Shown here: piece by piece, positions 1 through 8,679 of the stretch
How positions within the stretch are numbered: the first letter of the stretch is position 1
Layout: the number at the start of each line of letters is the position of its first letter
Source of the DNA: Kribbella sp. NBC_01245
Lineage (GTDB): Bacteria > Actinomycetota > Actinomycetes > Propionibacteriales > Kribbellaceae
Direction: 5' to 3'
NCBI RefSeq assembly: GCF_036226525.1
Contig: NZ_CP108487.1
Span: 8,615,015 to 8,679,014, forward strand
Length of the DNA: 64,000 nt
Notes under the pieces: generated by a model
The model's database searches: none
Seen by the model: only the letters and a program-made list of their open reading frames with translations
Told to the model about the DNA's origin: nothing
Position numbers and translations under genes: made by a program

Positions 1-1207
1 CGTCTAGGACCACCAAGTCGGCATGGTTGCCCGGAGCCACCTTGCCGGTCTGCTGGCCCAGGAACCGCGCGGGCTCGCGTGTCGCCGCCTGCAACGCCTG
101 CAGGGGAGTGGCGCCGGCTGTGACGAGTAGCTCGAGCTCCTCGTGTAGCGCGAACCCTGGCACGGAGTACGGCGTACCGGTGTCTGTGCCGGCTAGTACG
201 GGTACACCTGCGCGGAAGAGTTCACCGGCGAAGCGTTGGCGGTACTCCCACATCTGTTGCTGGTGGGCGATCTCGTCGGCCGGGCGGTTCGCCTTGTAGA
301 GGTTCTCGAGCACCCACTCGAACGTGCCGATCGTCTCGGCGCTCTGGTACTTCTGCAGCGAGGGGTCAGGTAGAGCCGTGTCAGGCATGTCCAGCACCCG
401 GTGCATCGTCAGAGTCGGTACGACGCGCGTGCGGTTCCGCCGGAGCTTCCCGAAGACCATGGCGGCCCTGACCGGGCTGAAGGTGTTCGCCGCCAACCAC
501 TCGGGCGCGTGGATCTGGCGGAACCACCCGTTGTAGTCGCCGGTCTCGACCTTGATGCTTTCTACAAGGCGTCGTACGTCGCGCTCGCGGCTGGAGACGG
601 CCCAAGCGACAGCGTGCAGGTGTTCCAGACGGGCTCTCCCCGGTCGCTTACGGCCGTCACCCGTTCAGCCTCCGGGGCGAGCCCGGCGACAGTCAATCCG
701 AGCCGCCGGGCCTCGTCCAGGAAGGCCAGTGCGCTATCGGACTCAGGCGCGAGTAGACCTTGTTGACGTCCTCCACCCGCCTGAACGCGGGGGATTCCAA
801 CCCACTACCCGGAGGTAGCGAGATGAGGTTCGCGGATCGTTGCCGTGCCCGACTGCGCAAGAAGGCTCACCGCGCTGCCACGGCCCGCCCGGCCGCAGTC
901 ATTGCAAGGTCAAACTGTCGTGCTGATGCAGGTCGCTTGGTTATCGCAGGCCAGCATCACGAAACCTACCCGACGCCACCGACAAAACCTGAATGGAGGA
1001 ACCGGCGTATCCTCCCCGCCCTGAAGGACGGGGATTCCACGCCGGACAATCGATGAAGTTGCCACCTTTGTCCTTGAGCCGGCGTACGGCGGCCCGGGCG
1101 GATGCCTGAGACGGCATAACGGCACGAGTCAGGAGGGGCCCGCCGGTGACGATCGCGGCGGCCGCACCGGCGGTGGCAAGGAACTGGCGGCGGTGAAGTT
1201 TGGTCAT
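1..1207 (-). pseudogene. Decayed secreted amidohydrolase, interrupted by an IS-like element and cut by the window edge
   Basis: Read on the minus strand, 1207 down to about 1057 encodes a Tat signal peptide (MTKLHRRQFLATAG) and then AVRRLKDKGGNFI, a stretch normally found in the middle of metal-dependent amidohydrolases before a KVY motif. A 286-bp repeat element follows at 768-1053. Beyond it, similarity resumes as VNKVYSRLS, changes frame to SDSALAFLDEARRLGLTVAG, changes frame again near 625-640, and continues as EHLHAVAWAVSS, AGTDTGTPYSVPG and GKVAPGNHADLVVLD to the left edge. The roughly 100-150 residues expected between the signal peptide and the middle domain are missing. So there is an internal deletion, an insertion and at least two frameshifts. 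The parent protein would have been an exported amidohydrolase or cyclic-imide/dipeptide hydrolase of unknown substrate. The broken state is seen directly; the family is recognised from motifs. Confidence 0.8.
768..1053 (+). mobile_element. IS200/IS605-like non-autonomous element, copy 1
   Basis: This 286-bp segment is about 88-90% identical by eye to 19810-20096, in the same orientation. The left end has a hairpin built on CCGCCTgaACGCGGGGG and the right end a hairpin CCCCGCCCTGAAGGACGGGG. Such subterminal hairpins are typical of IS200/IS605-family ends (established knowledge). Both copies are preceded by TTGAC, a plausible target pentanucleotide for single-strand transposition. There is no transposase or TnpB gene inside, so it would need help in trans. 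It sits inside the broken amidohydrolase. Confidence 0.72.
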
Positions 1208-1307
1208 GCCTCAGAGCCTCGCGTTCGCCGCTCGCCGCGTCAGGGGCCCCAGCGCCCGGTCCCAGGTAGGGAAATGTCTACTTACGGACGTACTCTTGGT
1301 GGCTGTC

Positions 1308-2780
1308 ATGCGTACTTATGAGGTCCGCACCTACGGGTGCCAGATGAACGTCCACGACTCCGAGCGCCTGCGCGGGCTGATGGAGGACGCGGGCTATGTC
1401 CGCGCGCCCGAGGGGGACGAGGCTGATGTCGTCGTCTTCAACACCTGCGCGGTCCGGGAGAACGCCGACAACAAGTTGTACGGCAACCTCGGCCACCTGG
1501 CGCCGGTGAAGGCCCGCAAACCCGGTATGCAGATCGCCGTCGGTGGTTGCCTCGCGCAGAAGGACAAGGCGACCATCACCAAGAAGGCGCCCTGGGTGGA
1601 CGTCGTCTTCGGCACGCACAACATCGGCGCGCTGCCGGTGCTGCTGGAGCGCGCGCGGATCCAGGAGGAGTCGCAGGTCGAGATCCTCGAATCGCTCGAC
1701 GTCTTCCCGTCCACGCTGCCCACCCGCCGCGAGTCGCCGTACTCCGCCTGGGTCTCGGTCAGCGTCGGCTGCAACAACACCTGCACGTTCTGCATCGTCC
1801 CGGCGCTGCGCGGCCGCGAGAAGGACCGCCGCCCGGGTGACGTGCTCGCCGAGGTCGAGGCGCTCGTCGCCGAAGGCGTGCTCGAGGTGACCCTGCTCGG
1901 CCAGAACGTGAACTCGTACGGCGTCGAGTTCGGCGACCGGTATGCCTTCTCGAAGCTGCTGCGGGCCTGCGGCTCGATCGACGGGCTCGAGCGCGTCCGC
2001 TTCACCTCGCCGCATCCGCGCGACTTCACCGCCGACGTGATCGAGGCGATGGCCGAAACGCCGAACGTGATGCCGTCGCTGCACATGCCGCTGCAGTCCG
2101 GGTCGGACCAGGTGCTGAAGGCGATGCGCCGCTCGTACCGCCGCGACCGGTACCTCAAGATCATCGAGGACGTCCGGGCCGCGATGCCCGAGGCCGCGAT
2201 CACCACCGACATCATCGTGGGCTTCCCCGGCGAGACCGAGGAGGACTTCCAGGGCACGCTCGACGTGGTGCGCGAGGCGCGCTTCGCGGGCGCGTTCACC
2301 TTCCAGTACTCCAAGCGCCCGGGCACTCCCGCCGAGTCGATGGAGGACCAGGTCCCGCGCGAGGTCGTCCAGGAGCGCTACGAGCGACTCGTCGCGCTGC
2401 AGGACGAGATGGCGTGGGCCGAGGCGAAGAAGATCGTCGGGCGTTCGGTCGAGGTGCTGGTCGCGGAGGGCGAAGGCCGCAAGGACGCGACCACTCATCG
2501 CCTCTCCGGCCGTGCCCGGGACAACCGGCTCGTGCACTTCGCCCTTCCCGAAGGCGTCGAGAAGCCGCGGCCCGGCGACATGGTCTCGGTCGAGGTCACG
2601 TACGCCGCCCCGCACCACCTCGTCGCCGACACCTTCGGCTCCGTCCGCCGCACCCGCGCCGGCGACGCCTGGCAAGCCACCCAAGACCAGCCGGCCCCCA
2701 CCACTCCCGGCGTAATGCTCGGCATGCCCACGCTAGGCGCCAAACCCCTCGAGCCCGCTGGTGGTTGCCAAGTCGGCTAG
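1308..2780 (+). CDS. miaB: tRNA-2-methylthio-N6-dimethylallyladenosine synthase MiaB
   Basis: Radical-SAM methylthiotransferase that adds the 2-methylthio group to i6A37 of tRNAs reading UNN codons, acting after MiaA in the cytosol. The 490-residue product has the N-terminal MTTase domain with Cys11 (GCQMN), Cys47 (NTCAVREN) and Cys81 (GGCLAQ), which bind the auxiliary cluster. Radical-SAM Cys155/159/162 lie in CNNTCTFC. A C-terminal TRAM domain covers about residues 375-450, followed by a short Pro-rich tail. I chose ATG 1308 because the upstream in-frame codons do not resemble the family and MRTYEVRTYGCQMN is a standard N-terminus. miaA lies 3.7 kb downstream, with accessory genes between. 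Confidence 0.96.
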   Translation: MRTYEVRTYGCQMNVHDSERLRGLMEDAGYVRAPEGDEADVVVFNTCAVRENADNKLYGNLGHLAPVKARKPGMQIAVGGCLAQKDKATITKKAPWVDVVFGTHNIGALPVLLERARIQEESQVEILESLDVFPSTLPTRRESPYSAWVSVSVGCNNTCTFCIVPALRGREKDRRPGDVLAEVEALVAEGVLEVTLLGQNVNSYGVEFGDRYAFSKLLRACGSIDGLERVRFTSPHPRDFTADVIEAMAETPNVMPSLHMPLQSGSDQVLKAMRRSYRRDRYLKIIEDVRAAMPEAAITTDIIVGFPGETEEDFQGTLDVVREARFAGAFTFQYSKRPGTPAESMEDQVPREVVQERYERLVALQDEMAWAEAKKIVGRSVEVLVAEGEGRKDATTHRLSGRARDNRLVHFALPEGVEKPRPGDMVSVEVTYAAPHHLVADTFGSVRRTRAGDAWQATQDQPAPTTPGVMLGMPTLGAKPLEPAGGCQVG

Positions 2781-2883
2781 GCCCCTCCGGATCGGTCGTG
2801 ATCACGATCTCGCCACCCTTCTGGACACGCACCCACGACGCGCGCACCCTTCGATCAGGGACACGCTTCAATGGGGAGGCACC

Positions 2884-3312
2884 ATGAACTTCAGTGTGCT
2901 CGGCGACCTGAACTGGCTCGCCGTCATCGTTGCCGCGGTCGTGTACTTCGCAATCGGCGGGCTGTGGTTCGCTCCGGTTGCCTTTGGCAAGCTTTGGCAG
3001 GATGCCATCGGCTGGACCGAGGCGGACGCCGCGCAGGCAACCCCGGCGAAGATGTACATCGTTCCGGCGGTCACCTGCCTGGTCGCTACCGTGGCGCTCG
3101 CGATGGTCTCCGAGGCGACCACCACCGACACCTTCGGCGAGGGCGTTGTTCTCGGCCTGGTCGCCGGTATCGGACTCGTCGGGTCGGGCCTCTTCGTCAC
3201 CGGCTTCTTCGACCCCCGCAAACCCAAGCCACAGACCTGGATCAGCATCACCGCCGGCTATCACGTCGTTGGCCTGCTCGTCGCCGCTGTGATCCTGGCG
3301 CTGTGGACCTGA
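2884..3312 (+). CDS. DUF1761-like membrane protein
   Basis: A 142-residue integral membrane protein with about four hydrophobic segments (roughly residues 8-30, 57-77, 85-108 and 120-140). The opening NWLAVIVAAVVYFAIGGLWF and the pattern GLWFAPVAFGKLW match the DUF1761 family, whose function is unknown. GGGGAGG lies 6-7 nt before ATG 2884, which decides this start over a longer upstream reading that overlaps miaB. It converges on the phosphoesterase gene with only three bases between the stop codons. The sequence gives no substrate or partner. Confidence 0.85.
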   Translation: MNFSVLGDLNWLAVIVAAVVYFAIGGLWFAPVAFGKLWQDAIGWTEADAAQATPAKMYIVPAVTCLVATVALAMVSEATTTDTFGEGVVLGLVAGIGLVGSGLFVTGFFDPRKPKPQTWISITAGYHVVGLLVAAVILALWT

Positions 3313-3315
3313 GGC

Positions 3316-5106
3316 TCAGGCGGTGAGGAACTCCCGGTCGGCGAGTGGACGGTTGACGATGCGGAGTTCGCCGATTTGGCCGGCGAAGGATTGTTCGATG
3401 GTGCGGTCGTAGTGGTTGGCGCCTAGGAGCCAGTGTTCGCCGGTGGTGGTGAGGCCGTTGGAGCGGGTGGCGGGGTTGCGGAGCACCGGGGACGAGTCGA
3501 TGTACATCGTCGAGACGCGGCCGTCGTTGACCACGGCCAGGTGGAACCACTCGCCGGCGCGCATCTCGTGGCCCCAGTTGGTCCAGATGTCGTTGCGGTC
3601 CGCCGGGTACACCGCCCACTGGGCCTGCAAACCACCCGAGAAACCGAGGTTCACCACCGGCTCGGACGGATCGCCGCCCGTCTTGCCGGCATTCGCGCCC
3701 GTGCCCATCCGCGAGAGCAGACCCTGCCAGGCGTGATCCCCATCCGCGAGCTTCACGAACGCCTCGATCGTGTAGCCGTTCCGGAAAGTCAGCGCGTTGA
3801 GCGGCGCGTCGTCCGCCGTACGCAGGTACCCGCCGCGCGCAGGCCGTTTGCCACCACGGAACAACCAGCTCCCATGCCCAGGCTGATCCGGGTGATGCTC
3901 GTCCGACGGCACCGGCCCGCCATCGGCTGACAGCAATACGGGCGTGAGGTGGTTGCCCTGCCCGGAGTGGTCGACCACCCGATCCATCGCCGAACCGTCG
4001 AACCGCCAATACGCGACCGTCCCGGGCACCACCAGCCGGGCGGCCGGGCGCGAAGGCCGTACGGCGATCGGGGCGAAACCCGCGAAGCGCTGGTCGAAGT
4101 CGATCGGCACGCTGAAGCGGTTCGCGTCGTCGGTGAGCTCGATCTCGCCCTGCTCCAACGCCGTACGCCGTGACACCGGTTTGGCCAGGATCCAGGGGGA
4201 GATGGTCACGACGTCGATGATGTTGCGCGCCAGGTCGAAGTGGTACAGCCGGATCATCCCGCTGCCGCCGTAGTACCGGTCCTGGTAGTTCGTGATGTGC
4301 AGGTGTACGTCGTTGCGGGCCGCGTTCTGCTTCACCACACGTCCGGACGGCCAGAAGTGACCGTTGAGTGTGAGGAAGATCTGGTCGTTGCCGTCGACAA
4401 GTTGTTCCCACACCCGCTTGCCGTGTTCGGACAACTCGGCCGGGCCAGCATCGGCGTACACCAGATCGTGCGTGGTCAGGATGACCGGCAGCCGCGGGTG
4501 GTCCGCGATCACCTTGCGGGCCCACGCGAAGCCCTCGTCCGACGGCCGCCAGTCCATTGCCAGCAGCAACCACTGGCGCCCGCCGCCACGGAAGACGTGC
4601 CACGAGTTGTACCCACCCGGCGACGTCCCGCCGTACGTCGGCATCCGGCGGAACCGGTCCGGCCCGAAGGTGCGCAGGTACGGCGAATCGCCGCGCTGGT
4701 CGTTGGTCCGCGAGTCGATGTCGTGGTTGCCGGCCAGCACGCTGTACGGCGCACGGTGGTTGTCGAGCAGGCGGAAAACCGGATCGACCTGGGCGAATTC
4801 GCTGGCCAGGGCGTTCTCGACCACGTCGCCGAGGTGTGCGGTGAAGACGATGTTCTCGCTGCGCCGATTCTCCAGCAGGTACTTCATCGTCGCGACGAGT
4901 GGAGCCGAGTCGCCGCGATCCTGGTCGAACAGGTACTGCGTATCCGGGATCACCGCCAACGTAAACCGCGGATCATCCACGTCCGGACTCCCAACAGCCG
5001 ACGCGTCCGCAGCCACAGACGCCGATGCGGCCGTCGCTGTGAAAGGGACCTGGCTGAGTCCGGCACCGAGCAATCCGGCCTGCAGCAACGTACGGCGAGT
5101 GGTCAT
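3316..5106 (-). CDS. Tat-exported metallophosphoesterase with LamG-like domain
   Basis: A 596-residue secreted protein. It begins MTTRRTLLQAGLLGAG, a twin-arginine signal. A calcineurin-like phosphoesterase domain covers about residues 45-280, with metal-ligand motifs DTQY, GDVVEN, GNHDID, TTHDLVY and NGHFWPSG in the usual order. The C-terminal part (about 370-590) contains a concanavalin A/LamG-type beta-sandwich (VAYWRFDG near its start, later YTIEAFVKL and STMYIDSSPV). The reaction is probably hydrolysis of a phosphomonoester or phosphodiester outside the cell; the substrate cannot be read from the sequence. The start is set by the signal peptide, preceded by a GGAGG-type site (GCCCGGAGGCACCACG). 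Confidence 0.93.
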   Translation of the reverse strand: MTTRRTLLQAGLLGAGLSQVPFTATAASASVAADASAVGSPDVDDPRFTLAVIPDTQYLFDQDRGDSAPLVATMKYLLENRRSENIVFTAHLGDVVENALASEFAQVDPVFRLLDNHRAPYSVLAGNHDIDSRTNDQRGDSPYLRTFGPDRFRRMPTYGGTSPGGYNSWHVFRGGGRQWLLLAMDWRPSDEGFAWARKVIADHPRLPVILTTHDLVYADAGPAELSEHGKRVWEQLVDGNDQIFLTLNGHFWPSGRVVKQNAARNDVHLHITNYQDRYYGGSGMIRLYHFDLARNIIDVVTISPWILAKPVSRRTALEQGEIELTDDANRFSVPIDFDQRFAGFAPIAVRPSRPAARLVVPGTVAYWRFDGSAMDRVVDHSGQGNHLTPVLLSADGGPVPSDEHHPDQPGHGSWLFRGGKRPARGGYLRTADDAPLNALTFRNGYTIEAFVKLADGDHAWQGLLSRMGTGANAGKTGGDPSEPVVNLGFSGGLQAQWAVYPADRNDIWTNWGHEMRAGEWFHLAVVNDGRVSTMYIDSSPVLRNPATRSNGLTTTGEHWLLGANHYDRTIEQSFAGQIGELRIVNRPLADREFLTA

Positions 5107-5184
5107 CGTGGTGCCTCCGGGCGATAGAAGTCCCGCGCACCTTAGTCATTACATGATGTCCGAACGCAAGCCTCATCCCGAACT

Positions 5185-5637
5185 TCAGATGAACCCATGA
5201 CTGATGACCGGCGGCACCGCGCCGGTGCGCAGCAACCGGAGCACTTCGGCCTCGTGCGGTACGACCGGATCCGGCAGGGCGTCGAAGGGGAACCACTCCA
5301 GCGACGCGGCCTTGTCGGTCTCCATCACTCGCGGTTCGCCGGTCCAGCGCTCGGCGGTGAAGAAGAAGTCGACCCGCTCGTCGATCGGATCGCCGTTGTT
5401 GCCGGTGCGGTGCATCGCCGTCAGCGGGCGCAGGTCGGCCGGGTCGATCACCACGCCGACCTCCTCCAGCACCTCGCGGGCGGCGGCTCGTTCGACGGAT
5501 TCGCCGTGCTCGACATGACCGGCGGGCACAGCCCAGTAGCCGTCCATGTAACCGGTGTTCGCGCGCAGCAGCATCAGCACCTGGTCGTCGCGCACGAGAA
5601 TGACATAAGCGGCCGGAATGACCTGGAAGCGATCCAC
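5185..5637 (-). CDS. Nudix hydrolase
   Basis: A 150-residue cytosolic hydrolase of nucleoside-diphosphate-linked compounds. The Nudix box is complete: GHVEHGESVERAAAREVLEEVGV fits GX5EX7REUXEEXGU. The family's N-terminal strand (VIPAAYVILVRDDQVLML) and C-terminal helix are present and the length is normal. It lies 78 bp upstream of the phosphoesterase on the same strand, so co-transcription is possible. Substrates of this subgroup (8-oxo-dGTP, ADP-ribose and others) cannot be told apart by sequence alone. Confidence 0.93.
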   Translation of the reverse strand: MDRFQVIPAAYVILVRDDQVLMLLRANTGYMDGYWAVPAGHVEHGESVERAAAREVLEEVGVVIDPADLRPLTAMHRTGNNGDPIDERVDFFFTAERWTGEPRVMETDKAASLEWFPFDALPDPVVPHEAEVLRLLRTGAVPPVISHGFI

Positions 5638-5663
5638 TGCCTCACCCTAGAAGGCCCAACGCA

Positions 5664-5707
5664 AACCGGCGGCCGCGGGACCCCGAGAGGTCCCACCGCC
5701 GCCGGTT
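5664..5707. terminator. Hairpin terminator
   Basis: Nearly perfect inverted repeat AACCGGCGGCCGCGGGACC / GGTCCCACCGCCGCCGGTT (two mismatches, 6-nt loop). It lies just downstream of the minus-strand antitoxin-like gene and upstream of the Nudix gene. Confidence 0.75.
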
Positions 5708-5715
5708 CGGTGGAG

Positions 5716-5973
5716 TCAGGCCGGCTGACCCGGCTGAGCCGGACCATCGTTGTTGATGTCGTCGTCCTGCCCGTCGAGACCGTCGAGCTTGTCCTTGGCG
5801 ACATCGACGCCCTGGTCGATCTTGTCGCCGTACTTGCCGCCGGTCTTCTCGTCGACGAAGTCGCCGGCCTTGTCCAGGCCGTCGCCAACCTTGTCGCCGT
5901 GGCCGTCGACAAGGTCACTGGCCTTGTCCTTCAGACCCTCGGCCTTGTCCTTGAACTTGTCGAAGATGCCCAT
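5716..5973 (-). CDS. MT0933-type small antitoxin-like protein
   Basis: An 85-residue, highly charged protein (MGIFDKFKDKAEGLKDKASDLV...) made of repeated amphipathic K-D-rich segments, ending in a polar tail rich in D, N, G, P and Q. This is the typical layout of the actinobacterial MT0933/Rv0909 antitoxin family (PF14013). No partner toxin is adjacent on either side, so the antitoxin label rests on family resemblance only; many of these proteins are solitary and may have structural or stress roles. A good GGAGG site precedes the ATG (GGAACGGAGGCCCGCC). Confidence 0.8.
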   Translation of the reverse strand: MGIFDKFKDKAEGLKDKASDLVDGHGDKVGDGLDKAGDFVDEKTGGKYGDKIDQGVDVAKDKLDGLDGQDDDINNDGPAQPGQPA

Positions 5974-6076
5974 GGCGGGCCTCCGTTCCTTCGGTAGTGA
6001 GTCATGTACAGAGAGCTAGCGCTGCGATACTCCCACCGCGGACGCTCAATGTGTGGGACCCCACCGCGGCGTGGGA

Positions 6077-6277
6077 CTACTCGACGTCGCCGCCGCTGTC
6101 CTGCGAGCCGCCGCCCGGAGGAGCCTCGACGTCGCCGCCGCTGTCCTCGGAACCGCCCGTGCCCGTACCCGTCGTACCGGTCGAGCCGCCCTCGACGTCG
6201 CCGCCGGAGTCGACGCTGCCGTCATCCTCGCCGGGCTTGGTGGGTTTGGTGGGGTCTTCGTCGAACTCGTTCGCCAT
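6077..6277 (-). CDS. Small acidic repeat protein, unknown function
   Basis: A 66-residue acidic protein, MANEFDEDPTKPTKPGEDDG..., with three spaced copies of the block SGGDVE or DSGGDVE, the last at the C-terminus. It has no signal peptide or hydrophobic segment and is almost certainly disordered. GGGAGG eight bases before ATG 6277 supports this start over an upstream in-frame ATG at 6304. It is divergent from miaA across about 170 bp. I do not recognise a family. Confidence 0.65.
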   Translation of the reverse strand: MANEFDEDPTKPTKPGEDDGSVDSGGDVEGGSTGTTGTGTGGSEDSGGDVEAPPGGGSQDSGGDVE

Positions 6278-6447
6278 CGATGTGCCTCCCGATTTGCCGG
6301 TCACTGGGCGGTCGCGGGATCGCAGCCGCCTGAGGGCAGGTATTCCCCTCAGGTCCTATCCAACCGCGCCGCGGGTCCACAAGGCTTCGAATACGCAGAG
6401 TTGAGGTCTGCGACCGATTCGCGGGGCGGGACTGTCACACTGGTCCG

Positions 6448-7416
6448 ATGGTGGTACCTCTCGTGGTCGCGGTCGTCGGCCCCACGGCGGCCGGCAAGTC
6501 CGACCTGGCCGTTGCGCTGGGGCAACGGCTCGACGGCGAGGTGATCAACGTCGACGCCATGCAGGTCTATCGCGGCATGGACATCGGTACCGCGAAGATG
6601 CCGGCGGCCGAGCGTGGCGGCGTGCCGCACCACCTGCTCGACATCCTCGACGTGACCCAGACCGCGACGGTGGCCGAGTTCCAGCAGTTCGCCCGGGCCG
6701 CGATCGACGACTGCCTGCGCCGGGGCAAAGTGCCTGTGCTGGCAGGCGGTTCCGCGTTGTACGTGCGGGCCATTCTCGACGATTTCGTCTTCCCCGGCAC
6801 CGATGACGCCGTTCGCCAACGGCTCGAGGCCGAGCTCGAGCGGGACGGCTCGGGCGCGTTGCACCGCCGCCTGGCCGAGGTCGATCCGGCCGCGGCCACG
6901 CAGATCCTGCCGAGCAACGGGCGCCGGATCGTGCGCGCGCTGGAGGTCATCGAGATCACCGGCGGGCCATACGTCGCGACGCTTCCCGAGCACAGGTACG
7001 TCTATCCCGGCGCGGTCCAACTCGGTCTCGACGTGCCGCGTCCCGAGCTCGACGTACGGATCGAACAACGCGTGGACCGGATGTTCGATCAAGGCTTTGC
7101 CGAAGAGGTCCGCCGGCTGCTCGGCGAGGGCCTGCGCGAAGGCCGTACGGCGAATCGCGCCCTCGGGTATTCCCAGGTGATCGCGTTGCTGGATGGCGAG
7201 ATCACGGAGGCGGAGGCGCGGGAGCGGACGGCCCAGGCGACACGGCGGTTCGCGCGGCGGCAGGACTCCTGGTTCCGCAAGGACGACCGGATCACCTGGT
7301 TGCCGTACGACGCACCGGATCTGGTGGCGCAGGCAACAAAAATCCTAGGCAACCGGACGGGCTCGCAGAACGTAGTCGAGACGACGGGTTCGGGGATCAC
7401 CGATGCGACCAGGTGA
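6448..7416 (+). CDS. miaA: tRNA dimethylallyltransferase MiaA
   Basis: Transfers dimethylallyl from DMAPP to N6 of A37 in UNN-reading tRNAs, making the substrate of MiaB. The 322-residue protein opens with the P-loop GPTAAGKS (11-18), followed by the family signatures NVDAMQVYRGMDIGTAK and VPHHLLDI, PVLAGGSALYVRA, and the tRNA-binding ALGYSQVIALLDGE. The length is normal. The last 14 bases overlap the next gene (7403). miaA-dapF-hflX order is conserved in actinobacteria; here sigma factor and ggt genes intervene. Confidence 0.96.
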   Translation: MVVPLVVAVVGPTAAGKSDLAVALGQRLDGEVINVDAMQVYRGMDIGTAKMPAAERGGVPHHLLDILDVTQTATVAEFQQFARAAIDDCLRRGKVPVLAGGSALYVRAILDDFVFPGTDDAVRQRLEAELERDGSGALHRRLAEVDPAAATQILPSNGRRIVRALEVIEITGGPYVATLPEHRYVYPGAVQLGLDVPRPELDVRIEQRVDRMFDQGFAEEVRRLLGEGLREGRTANRALGYSQVIALLDGEITEAEARERTAQATRRFARRQDSWFRKDDRITWLPYDAPDLVAQATKILGNRTGSQNVVETTGSGITDATR

Positions 7417-7909
7417 CCGCGAGGCCGAGTTCCGTGAGTACCTGCTCGCGGACCGGACCAGACTGATGCGTACGGCGATGTTGCTCACCGCGGGTGACGT
7501 GCATACCGCAGAGGATCTGGTCCAGACCGCTTGCACCAAGGTGTACGTGCACTGGCACCGGATCCGCCACGAGGGGGCCGGGCCGTACGCGCACCGCACC
7601 CTGGTCAACGCCTTCCTCGACGACCGCCGCCGCGCGGGTCGCCGGCCGGAGGTGATGACCGCCGAGGAGTTCGAACCGAGACCGGTAGGGGAGATCGATC
7701 ATGCCGACACACTCGCGGTCCGGCGTGCCCTGCTGGAGCTGGCACCCCGGCAGCGGGCGGTGCTCGTGTTGCGCTATTTCCAGGATCTCGACGTCGCGAC
7801 CTGCGCGCGAATGCTGGACTGTACGGAGGGAACCGTGAAGAGCCAGACGGCGAAGGCGCTGAAACGCCTGCGTGACGTGATGACCGATCCTGCGACGGGA
7901 AGTGCCTGA
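7403..7909 (+). CDS. SigE-family ECF RNA polymerase sigma factor (module 1)
   Basis: A 168-residue sigma factor with region 2 (FREYLLADRTRLMRTAMLLTA...AEDLVQTACTKVYVHW) and region 4 (ALLELAPRQRAVLVLRYFQDLDVATCARMLDCTEGTVKSQTAKALKRLRDV). The AEDLVQ and EGTVKSQ motifs are those of the actinobacterial SigE-like ECF group. It overlaps the end of miaA by 14 bp and the following membrane-partner gene by 8 bp, so all three may be co-translated. A paralogous pair starts at 10888. The regulon is unknown. Confidence 0.93.
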   Translation: MRPGDREAEFREYLLADRTRLMRTAMLLTAGDVHTAEDLVQTACTKVYVHWHRIRHEGAGPYAHRTLVNAFLDDRRRAGRRPEVMTAEEFEPRPVGEIDHADTLAVRRALLELAPRQRAVLVLRYFQDLDVATCARMLDCTEGTVKSQTAKALKRLRDVMTDPATGSA

Positions 7910-8612
7910 CGTGGACGAGGTCAAGAGACTGCTCGAGCAGTTCGCGGATCAGGCGATCGCGGACGCTCCGGCCGTGGACGTCGATGCCGACGTGGCCCGC
8001 GGCCGCCGGGCGCTGCGCCGGATCAAGAACCGGCGCCGGGCGACCGGTGTGCTGTGCCTGGCCGCCGTCAGCGCGGTCGCGTTGGTGGTCAACGAGAGCG
8101 TGGGACTGTGGGATCGAGGCGACGCGGGGGTCGCCGCCGGGACCCAGTCCGGCCCGGCGACCGCCGGCGCGAGCTCGTCGGAGGCGCCTAACCCGGCCAA
8201 GACGACCGACGGCAAGACGCTGACGTTCGGCGCGGCCTCGGTCGACCTGGTGGCCAACAAGGAGCAGTGGCCCGGTCTGGGCTGTGATCTGGTCCCTGCC
8301 GGCTGGTCGGTCGCACAGCCCGTCCTGACGCAGCAAGTGGTTCTAGCGCCTGCAACGCTGCGGACGGGCTACAGCACCGGTACGGCGGACAAGCTGGTGT
8401 TGTCGGTCGTGACGGAGGCAGAGCCGCTGGTAGGCCTTCGAGTGGTTCAGGCCGGCGGTAAGACCTTCCACCTCGGTGCCTACGCCAACGGCCGCCTGGT
8501 CGGTCAGGTCCACCAGGGCGACCAGTGGGTCGTTGCCCGTGCACCGGTTGGCGGAGACGGCTGGTCCGACGACGTACTCCAACGACTCTTGGACTCCTGC
8601 AAGCCGGGTTAG
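7902..8612 (+). CDS. Membrane partner of module 1 sigma factor, putative anti-sigma-like
   Basis: A 236-residue protein with an acidic cytosolic head (VDEVKRLLEQFADQAIADAPAV), a basic stretch RRALRRIKNRRR, one transmembrane helix (ATGVLCLAAVSAVALVV, about 47-63), and an external domain of about 160 residues with paired Cys (GCDLV and the C-terminal SCKPG). The start is GTG 7902, overlapping the sigma stop; GTG 7911 is an alternative. Position and topology match SigE-family partner proteins. I see no zinc HxxxCxxC anti-sigma motif, so an anti-sigma role is inference. It shares its layout with 11394-12164. Confidence 0.82.
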   Translation: MPDVDEVKRLLEQFADQAIADAPAVDVDADVARGRRALRRIKNRRRATGVLCLAAVSAVALVVNESVGLWDRGDAGVAAGTQSGPATAGASSSEAPNPAKTTDGKTLTFGAASVDLVANKEQWPGLGCDLVPAGWSVAQPVLTQQVVLAPATLRTGYSTGTADKLVLSVVTEAEPLVGLRVVQAGGKTFHLGAYANGRLVGQVHQGDQWVVARAPVGGDGWSDDVLQRLLDSCKPG

Positions 8613-8679
8613 CACTGGATATCTCCGTCAGGAACGGGTAGGCAGAAGCTGTCCCGTCCCCGACGCCTGGAGGATACCG

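Noticed and set aside
760..1056. 98-residue reading frame inside the IS-like element
   Set aside because: The corresponding frame in copy 2 diverges without codon-level conservation; the element appears non-coding.
5716..6277. Toxin-antitoxin pair
   Set aside because: The MT0933-like protein's neighbour is a disordered acidic protein, not a toxin.
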